Below are positions 56,146-64,000 of a stretch of 64,000 bases of DNA, one piece after another. The DNA is from Cyanoderma ruficeps. Its lineage: Eukaryota; Chordata; Aves; Passeriformes; Timaliidae. Position 1 is the stretch's first letter. The number at the start of each line of letters is the position of its first letter. A model generated the notes under the pieces. The model had not been told where the DNA came from. It did not search any database and was given only the letters and a program-made list of their open reading frames with translations. Made by a program: the position numbers and the translations under genes. Where the stretch lies: NCBI GenBank assembly GCA_008694505.1, contig VZDJ01000090.1:6255521-6319520 (forward strand). Direction: 5' to 3'.

Positions 56146-57494
56146 TTTTTTTAAGAAAAACAAAGAAAAAACCTCTCCCAAAATAAGAAAAAAAAATCCC
56201 ACATACAAGCAAACCATTTTGCATTTTTGTCCAAAAAAAATAACAACAGAAGACTGTTACTGATATGTAAAAAGGTTAACTCAAGAAATAAGAACAGAGA
56301 CTTTTCAGTTCCATTTCTGGTGCAAACACTAAAAAGCAATTTATGGTCTAGGAAGAACACACTAGGGCAACTTGGTTGAAAGTTCTCTTGTATTTCAATT
56401 ATACATTTGACAGTCATTGAAGAGAATATACACATTTATCATCTTATACAGCTGGAATAACATTCAGAAGACCAGCAGCACAAGGCACATCATAGGCATT
56501 TAACTTAGCAGAAACAGGAATGAGCAGTCATTACTTGGAGGGGTTAATTTAAGATAACCTCAAGTATCATTTCTTTCTTATGTCAGGTCAACAAATGGGA
56601 GGCTCTAAGTGGGTGTTTTAAACTGATGTGCTGTAGGAGGTAGTAAGAGAAAGGACTTAGCTGTCCTGTGTGGTAATCCACACTGCTAAAGAGCTTTGCA
56701 TTGTGGCTGTTATCACACAAGGCAAGTTCCCCCGCCCTGAAGTCAGCCTAGCTTTAGGCAGTGCTATCCTGAATACAATCCCAGAGATAGCAACTGGGTG
56801 TTTCAGCACTTTCTAGTGCCAAACGGGCACTTGCCAAGACCGGATCAATGATTGCACAGAAGCAGCCCTTGCCCACCATTCCTGGAATGGCATTCCAGAA
56901 CGGCAGGGCGCTCTGCAAACAAGCAAGAAAGCCAGATATTGCAAGTACTTTCTTAATCAAAGAAAAATCACACAATTCTTTATCTCTCTTATGCATCTCT
57001 GGTCTGAGGTAGAAAGCAGCTGACTGTAGGATGGGTGACCTTATCTGGCCCTGTGTGGCATGGTCACTTACTCATTACATTATTTTAAATTAGGGTAACA
57101 GTGGCTATGCAGGCACTTTATCTGAGACAGAAGATTCATTCTTTGGGGCTCAGGTATATTCCTTGTTCTTCCAGCAAGAACAGAAGAACAAAAGTCCAGA
57201 ATAGCAATAACTCCCATATATGAAATATTCAACTTTTCCATCACAAATGTACTCACATATGAACATCAGCTCTCTGGAATGGCTAAAAAATTAAGCATGA
57301 ATAAATTACAATGTAGAAAGAACGAGGCTAGGATATTTCCTACTGTTATTTCTTTCAGTGTGCTGTGTTGGAGCTGCTCAGTTCTCTCTCTCTCTTAAAA
57401 AGTCAAAACCTCTGTGATCTTACTGGAAAAGGGTCCACCTTGTATTGTGCAATGCTGCTACAATGGCTTTCACTTAAAGCCAATTAAAATCAGA

Positions 57495-57544
57495 AATAAG
57501 CATCTAAAGCAGAGCCTATAATAAGCATCTAAAGCAGAGCCTAT
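57495..57544. repeat. 25-bp perfect tandem duplication
   Basis: The unit beginning AATAAGCATCTAAAGC and ending AGAGCCTAT occurs twice, head to tail, with no mismatch (57495-57519 and 57520-57544). The perfect identity suggests a recent event or a local assembly artefact. Confidence 0.92.
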
Positions 57545-60037
57545 TTCCTTCCCACTTTTCTGTCTGCGTGCAGTTGTAAAGCCCGCAAAGATAGGTTTCC
57601 TTTGTCGTTATTTCCCAGCCCACCAACTGGTGCTTTATGAACCACAGTGGTCTGCAGACCAGTAAGCCTGGTATCATTTCTGCTTCCCTGCTGGATCACC
57701 CAATCTACTTCTGTCACAATTTAAGAAGTTACACAATTAACACAAAGATACAATCAAGAGAGTTTTGTTTAATGTTTCTATAAACATGAACAAAGTGGCC
57801 GAAGAGGAAATCAAGTATGATAGAGATAAAACCCTTCAGACTCCACCATTTGTGAACTGTGTTCACAATCTACAATTAGTCACCATAGCACAATTATGGG
57901 ATCTACAGGAATAAATAAAGATGGAGGGATCCTTCATAGGTGTAGGTAAAAAAGCACCACCCCTGCTGTTTCTGTGCTCATACTCCAGCAGCTCCAGCAG
58001 CTGCTCCCATTACAGAGAGAGTAATCTTGGTTTTCTTGCAGTGTGAGTGGCTTCTTGCTCTTGGGAAAACTTGCTGGGTACGTGTTGGCTTGTACACACT
58101 TGAATGTGAAGGAGAGTGAACTCCCTCCACACAACTATCTTGGGATCTCACCACATGTCTCAAATAGCCTCTACTCTTTGATGGAGAAAGGGGAAACCCT
58201 TTCCTGAAACCTGGACATTTAGGCTAGGACAGGAAGAAGTTCTCTTGCATGAACCTATTGTAGGCAGAAGGAGAGAGTCAAATTCCAAGTTACCATTTCA
58301 GGGGTAGAATCTGCAGGGCCCAGGCTATCTGCTAAAAGTCAGAAGAAGGTAAAGCTAATGCCTAAACTGGTTGCTAGTTTTGGAAGAAACAGCCCCATAT
58401 AATTTTCTGTCACTGCAGTCATCATAAATGCCTCTTAACTAATAAAAATAGTCCCTCATACAAAAAAGTGGTTCATAAAATCCTAAACATGTCATAAAAC
58501 TAGGAAAAAAAAAGATCCACAGGCAGTGGTTGATAGATTCAAGAGTGATCCTAGTTTTTCAAGTTCTGTGAACATAATTCCCTATGTTTCAAAAGTGACT
58601 CATGGGTCAATTGACATTGTTCAGTATGGGCCTAATGCAGACAAGCACTATGCTAATTAGCACTATGCTCCTTTCTTGAATTCAAACACTGGAGTTAGTC
58701 TTTTAGCTCTTTTTAAAAAATATTTTTTTGATAGCCATCAACTATGGGAAAGAGACCCTCTGTCTTCAAAAAGTAGGCCTCCAGTGCTGAAACAAAGTCA
58801 ACCAGAGAAGCTCCATGGTCCTCCTGCTTTATCTCCACAGGCAGGAATTACAAATAAGCATGTTCAGCCAAGAAACTGTAGGAAGATGAGCACTCTGGAG
58901 TAGCCCTGGGTTGACCAGCAACTCCGCTGGATATCCAACTAGGACCATTTGTTCAAAGTGTGATGTTTCCCACCATTGTCCAAAGAAAAGAAAAAGAAAA
59001 GGAGGTAGACAAAGTGAAAGTCTCTCCAAGTCTTCCAGGGAAAAGCATAAGCACTTCAGTAATTAGGACATTAAAGAACAAACAGTAGCAAGTGTCCCAT
59101 GTGGCACCGGCTGGGAAATAAGCTAGGCAAGACAGTCATTGGTACTGGCCAATCTCCAGTGCCTCTGGGTTACAAAATAATTCACAAGATTCTCCAAAAG
59201 CTCCTTGCCAACCATGGAGTCTCTTAAATCCAAGAAGTGCCTCCTGCAAGACAATTTTCCATGAAAGCAGCCAGCATTCACAGAGCTTCTCTTTCTCCAG
59301 CAGATTTTAAATTAAAACAGTGGATTAATCTCATCAAGGAGAAATGACAAGTTCTCCTTCACAACTGGTCTCTAAGCATAGAGAAATTCCATATTCTAGT
59401 GTCAGGGTGAGAACTGAGGAAACCCATAATCCAGCTCCAGATCAGATGCACCACACATGCAGGGTTGGAGTAAGTGTCAGGGTAAAGATCAGTAAAAATG
59501 GTGAATTCTTCAGCGTCCTTTATCCCACCCCATGTATATGATACATGGCATGGAGAGGAAAGGGAGAATATAAAACGTATGGAAAAGAGTACACGGCTTA
59601 AGGAAGACATATTCACCAAAACCATGTTTCCTTGAGCAGAAGGAAATTCTGGTCCATGGTGTAAAGGAGAGTAGTCATACTTTGCTCAGTCCTTGTAGGA
59701 CAAACCTTGGTAAATTGAGCCCTTTAAGTTTACAAATAAATTCAAGCCTGTATGAAAGGCTAGAACTAGTATCTTTTAAGGCACTAAGGTCTAGGCTCAA
59801 AGTAGAACAGGTTCTTTCAGTCAGTAAAGAGCAGATAACCTGGCAATTTGCAGACATGCCAGTGAGACCTTATTAGACAGTGATCCTCCTGTTTGGGAGA
59901 GAGGCTTAGTGGGGACAAAAGGAAGCAACTGTCCCAGCTACGCTGAGCAGCCAGGCAGAAGCAACAAACGTTACACATTCTGAAGCACAACAAAAGGCTT
60001 TAGAAAGATCTTGTGCCTCCCCCCACAAAGCTCCCAG

Positions 60038-60097
60038 GGGACTGGATCAGATGACCTCCAGAGGCCTCTTCCAATCTAAATCATTCTACTGTCTTGT
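60038..60097 (+). mobile_element. CR1 LINE 3' tail fragment
   Basis: The segment around ggatcagatgacctccagag, followed by cttccaatctaaatcattct, is the last 60 or so bases of a sense CR1 copy. Confidence 0.75.
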
Positions 60098-60374
60098 GAC
60101 TTTACAACTCTGTGAACAATGGAACCTTCCTCCAGTAACTGGTGTGCAAAGTGTTCTACAGACTGGGCTCCTCGCAGTGCCACAACACTTAATAAAGAGA
60201 ACTGGTTTCTCTCTTTAAAGACTGGGAATACACTATTTACTGAAAAAACTATGTTTTCAATGAACCTCAGCCCATCAGAACTTAGCCCAATCTAAGTTTC
60301 CAAATCACAGCAATAAAAATAGGTTATGTATGGCTTTCATGGCACTAGACATATATTCTTCAGAGTTGTAAGTC

Positions 60375-60493
60375 CAAGAGGAAGCTGCTTCACTGTTTTA
60401 TTGCTGTTTGTTTAATCAAAAGCAGCCTAAATAGTAGAAAAACTAGGAGGAGTCCAGTGTCCAGTGGGAATTTTGGTTCTTCCAGTACTGACA
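60375..60493 (-). other. ILDR1: ILDR1 3' untranslated region, first poly(A) signal
   Basis: A minus-strand AATAAA at 60402-60397 lies 92 nt after the stop codon. If used, the 3' UTR is unusually short. Longer forms using signals further left cannot be excluded. Confidence 0.5.
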
Positions 60494-63400
60494 TTAAATG
60501 ACTATGCTTCTTCCACTGTGGGAACTTCCTCTGTCCTGCAAGAGAAAATAAAAGATTCAGGAACAAGGAAAGATGAATGAAAATCCTATGTCTTCCTACC
60601 TGCTCTGAGCACAACAAAAACCATTTGTATATATACACTTTCCAGCTGGAACTAGAATTGCACTTTCTTCCACAACACAGAAGGGAAAATGGTACTGTGC
60701 AACATACAGCCCCTCAAAATACTCCCACCTGGTAAAATTCTGCATATGTGTGATAAGGGACACTTAACATTTTTTTATTTGAATCTTCCTTTTTTCAGGG
60801 GGAATACATTGTCTAATTTGAAGATTAGCAATTGGATATGAAGCTTTTCACACCTAGGTTGCTACCTGAAGTCTAATCCCAGTGCAAACTGCCAAGAAGA
60901 GCTGTGAACAGTAGCTGTTCCCTGCCCACATAATGTATGTTCACTTCTCAGGAGTCCAAACAAGGGAGTCATCCTCTTCCACCTGGCCTGGAGAATCACA
61001 CATTTTTCATCCATGCCACACATGACCTTAAAGCCTATTTCAGGTAGCTTTAGCCATCTTACCTGGATGTTTTCCCATATGTGCCATCTTAAAAATATCA
61101 TGCACATTTTCAAAGAAATCAAAAGTAAACCAACACCAGAGTTAGTTACAGAGGGATGGATGCTGCTGCCTAGTCTGGAAGTGCTTTCTCCCCAGTCAGT
61201 ACCAGAACAGCTATTTTAACACCAATACATACACAGAATCCCAAAAGCCTCTGGATGGGGACAGGAATATAACATGTCACCCTATAGGGGACTTAATTTA
61301 TTTCAGAATCACAGAATCATAGCATGGTTTGGGTTGGAAGGGACCTTAAAGATCACCTGGTTCCAATTCCCCTACCCTGGGCAGGGATACCTTCCACTAG
61401 ATCAGGCTGCTCAGGGCCCCATCCAACTTGGCACTGAACACTTCCAGGGATTTGGCTTTTTCCTTTGCCCCTGAACACACTACATCCAGGCAATGCCTGT
61501 CAAAAGGCAGGCACTCAGCAGTCTCTTAGTAACCATGCTGTGCAGAGCACTCCTTGCTCCTTGGCCTCTGTTTGAAAGACAGCAGGCTACAGAGGGTAGA
61601 AAACATTCCCTCTCACTCCCTAAACCCACCTTTTCCCTTAGATGGGAAACACAAAGGCAGCTGACTCACCGAGCGGGTCCCTTTGTGCTTCTTGTCCTGA
61701 GCCGGGATGATTTCCAAGGAGCGATAACTGGGGGGTTTATCTTCCGGCCACTCCCGGGACCTGCGGTTCCTCCGCCTGCGGTTGGACACCTGGACACGGA
61801 CCGGCTCTTCTGAGGAGCTCCAGGAGCCCCTGCGGGAAGAGGGGGGGGAGTAGCTGTGCCGCCTCTGGCCGAAGTAATTGCTCCTCCCAGCATGGTGCTC
61901 GTACTCTCGCCTTCCCCCCGGCGGCTCCTGCCTCCCACCACGATGGTGGCTGGAGCGCTCCTTGATCTCCTCTGGATAGAAACTGCTGCTGCTCTTGCCC
62001 CTCTCGGCTTGGCGTGGGGGTGACATATCCCGTCTGGAGTGCTGGGGCCTGCCGTTGTAGCCGCCTGTCCTCTGCCTCTGAGGATGATCCTCTCGCTGCC
62101 TGTCCCAGGGCTCCTGGCTGTAGCTGGAATGAGAATCCCCACTGGAAGGCAAGGGCCACCTCCTGTTTTCCCTTCTGTCCTCTGCTGCAGAGTCCCAGGG
62201 CCGGGGGGTGCGGGCAGCTCGTTGTGGGCGTGAGGAGTTGCTGCTCCCGTGGATGGAGGAGATGTGGTCGGCCAGAGGAGGCGGCACAATGTCGGAGCCC
62301 AGCGAGGACAGCAAGCTGGGCTGCACAGCCTGCCGCTGCTGGGACGGCGGCCGCAGCTGGGACATGTTCAGGTTTTGGATTTCGGACTCCAGATAGTCCA
62401 AAACGCCATTCTTATGGGAAAGCTGGGCTTGTGGCGGCACCAGCGGAAGACTGTTCTGCAGAGATACATCTAAGGATAAAAGCACAGGAGAACACAGCAT
62501 GTCAAGAGGAACACTGAAGAGGAGGCCCTTCTGCACTCATGATCCTGGCTGAGTTGCTTCTCTTCTGCTGTACCTCACTGCAAGAGCTGCACAAGTCTCA
62601 GGCACCACAACCAGCAGATCCAGACCAAATGAGGTGCAAAGAGTAGTAACTAATAAGCTGCAGCATGATCTAACATGTTTTAGGCAGCACAGAGGTAAGA
62701 AGTCCAGCATATCTGGAAATAGACTCTGTCTATTTAGAGGAACATTTTTTTCCTACAGCACTGATACCAAATTTTATTTACAAATAGTCAGAGAAAGACC
62801 ATAATGTTTTAATGTTTCCTTTTGCATTTCATTGAACGGGAAGAAGTACTGCAAAAGAAAACAAAAATAAAAAAAGAAAATTTTATATGCACGCACACAT
62901 ACACACATATGTATGTACAGATATAGTCAACAAATGGAAAAAAAATTCTTCCTGGTTCATTAAAGAGTCTTTCATTTTTTGCTGCATGCAGGCTGGATCT
63001 GTTGCACAGAAGGCAGTTTGCCCTTAATCATTTGAAGACTAGACATTTGATAAGAAGTCAAACAAATTGCACCTCACTTGTCATGTCAGTTTTGGCTATA
63101 AGGAGTTGACCGTGACCAGCACAGCAGAACAAAGAGACAGTACCCTCCTCTGCCACACAAAGCAAGATAAGCTGGGTATATTTACCATGCAATTGCTGGG
63201 GTGTAGCACAGATACACCTTAGTTAGTGTTAAACTGCTTCACCCAGCCCTGGGCCCAGCAAGACACTTAGGGTAACAGGCTGTTTTTATGCACCCAGACA
63301 AGTTCATAGGGTGCTGCAGATGTGGCAGAGCTGTCATTCTAGGACATGCAGTCATGCTAGGAACATCTTTCTCTCTTTTCTGGTACAGTGGCTGAAGCCT

Positions 63401-63606
63401 CAGTGCTGAACTTCCCAAAGAAATTACCTGTTTCTCATCCTGATTTCCCTCTGAAATGATGCCCATGGTCTTACCTTGTTGCAGCAGAGGGTTCAGCTGG
63501 TAAGAGGAAAGTTTTGAGTTTCTGTCACCAGCTCCATAGAACATGTTGGGTGATAACCAAGGTGCAAGAGCCTGAGCCCGCTTCATGAACTGGTGCCGTT
63601 CCAGTA
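60494..63606 (-). CDS. ILDR1: Immunoglobulin-like domain-containing receptor 1 (angulin-2), 3' coding exons
   Basis: A membrane protein of tricellular tight junctions, linked in mammals to hearing and to fat-stimulated hormone release. Three minus-strand exons are visible: 63606-63475, 62469-61670 and 60535-60494, all with consensus splice sites and matching phase. They encode only the cytoplasmic tail, about 324 residues. Conserved pieces, compared with my memory of the human tail, are RHQFMKRAQAL and SYQLNPLLQQ in the first exon. The large exon has GVLDYLESEIQNLN, SLLSSLGSDIV, an Arg/Ser-rich middle, RRHSYSPP and DKPPSYRSLEI. The 14-codon last exon has SSHSGRSIVI before the stop. The Ig V domain, membrane span and cysteine cluster lie off the right edge. 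LSR and ILDR2 are paralogues, but the PPSYRSL...SSHSGRS tail fits ILDR1 best. Confidence 0.94.
61303..61455 (-). mobile_element. CR1 LINE 3' fragment inside the last ILDR1 intron, antisense
   Basis: On the plus strand the sequence opens with AGAATCACAGAATCAT, followed by the conserved gggttggaagggaccttaaa segment and a further 110 or so bases of antisense CR1. It lies in the intron between the last two ILDR1 exons, about 215 bp from the large exon. Confidence 0.9.
62470..63474 (-). other. ILDR1: ILDR1 intron between visible exons
   Basis: About 1 kb between a GTAAGA donor and a ccttag acceptor. A short CA-rich stretch lies near 62890-62920. No other feature was seen. Confidence 0.7.
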
Positions 63607-64000
63607 CTGGAAAAGAAAAAGAAAGTTTACAGCACCTGTCCAGAGGGCACAGCCTGCAGATCACATACCATTTTGCTTCACAAGCTGTAGCCTTTGGATA
63701 CAGGAAGTTCACAAAATTAAAATCTCTCTCCACCCTATGACAAAGGTAAAACAGAGCACAGGAAATTCCAATGCAAACTTGTAGACCTTCAAAAAAGTAG
63801 CTAAAACAGAAGAAAAGCTTTATTGCCTAATATTCTGATTCCAGTCCCAGAAACTGGGAACAAATAACACTATGATTAAGTATGCAGCACATAGCTCAGT
63901 TAAGACTTCTACTTGCCCTGTCATTATGAGTAGAGCTGCAGAAAGGTGGGAAATAATGCTTCATACATCAATACATGCAACAGTTCTCTCTCTCTCAAAA
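63607..64000 (-). other. ILDR1: ILDR1 intron running off the right edge
   Basis: No upstream exon of the Ig receptor was recognised in the last 394 bases. A short (TC)n run lies near 63985. Confidence 0.5.

Larger units (their letters stand above)
54850..60375. other. Intergenic DNA between APOV1 and ILDR1
   Basis: No gene recognised. A CD86-like gene, which neighbours ILDR1 in human, was looked for and not found. The stretch holds two CR1 pieces, a 25-bp tandem duplication and a possible hAT end at 56097. Confidence 0.5.

Noticed and set aside
54850..60375. Expected CD86 neighbour of ILDR1
   Set aside because: No Ig-domain exon, signal peptide or membrane exon could be recognised on either strand.
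61666..62517. Large overlapping frames on both strands over the ILDR1 tail exon
   Set aside because: Shadow frames of a GC-rich Arg/Ser-coding exon. Only the frame with conserved ILDR1 motifs and matching splice phases is real.

Overview
This window looks like a bird genome. It carries an apovitellenin-1 gene (APOV1), which is an oestrogen-induced egg-yolk gene, several CR1 LINE fragments with the typical ATTCTATGATTCT-type 3' end, and compact vertebrate genes with small exons and GT-AG introns. The species cannot be fixed from sequence alone. Isolated N bases sit mostly in or beside low-complexity tracts, as in a draft assembly.

Layout, left to right. (1) 529-3853, minus strand: the first two coding exons of a secreted phospholipase A2 resembling group X, with a TATA-box promoter near 3975-3983; the catalytic exons lie beyond the left edge. 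(2) 4.2-22.8 kb: gene-poor DNA holding two antisense CR1 fragments and a (GTT)n microsatellite. (3) 22.84-30.9 kb, minus strand: CLDND1, with four coding exons, a long first intron and a CpG-island promoter at 30.54-30.87 kb that carries a ZNF143/Staf-type motif. (4) 37.72-38.82 kb, plus strand: GPR15, a chemoattractant-type GPCR with an uninterrupted reading frame. (5) About 48.1-48.65 kb: a second CpG island with no recognisable coding exon. (6) 51.5-54.85 kb, minus strand: APOV1, complete, with three coding exons, a non-coding first exon, a TATA-like box, a DR1-type nuclear-receptor site and two oestrogen response elements. (7) 60.4-63.6 kb, minus strand: the last three coding exons of ILDR1 (angulin-2); the Ig domain and membrane exons lie beyond the right edge.

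The genes are independent eukaryotic units, not an operon. CLDND1 and GPR15 are neighbours in human (3q11-q12), whereas human ILDR1 lies much further along 3q (3q13.33). The window therefore appears to join two segments that are separate in mammals, with the yolk gene APOV1 and the orphan CpG island between them. The clearest biological signal is the APOV1 locus: an intact oestrogen-response promoter driving a predicted 106-residue precursor whose mature chain contains no cysteine, unlike the disulfide-dimeric chicken protein. I found no prokaryotic-type system, CRISPR array, tRNA or rRNA.
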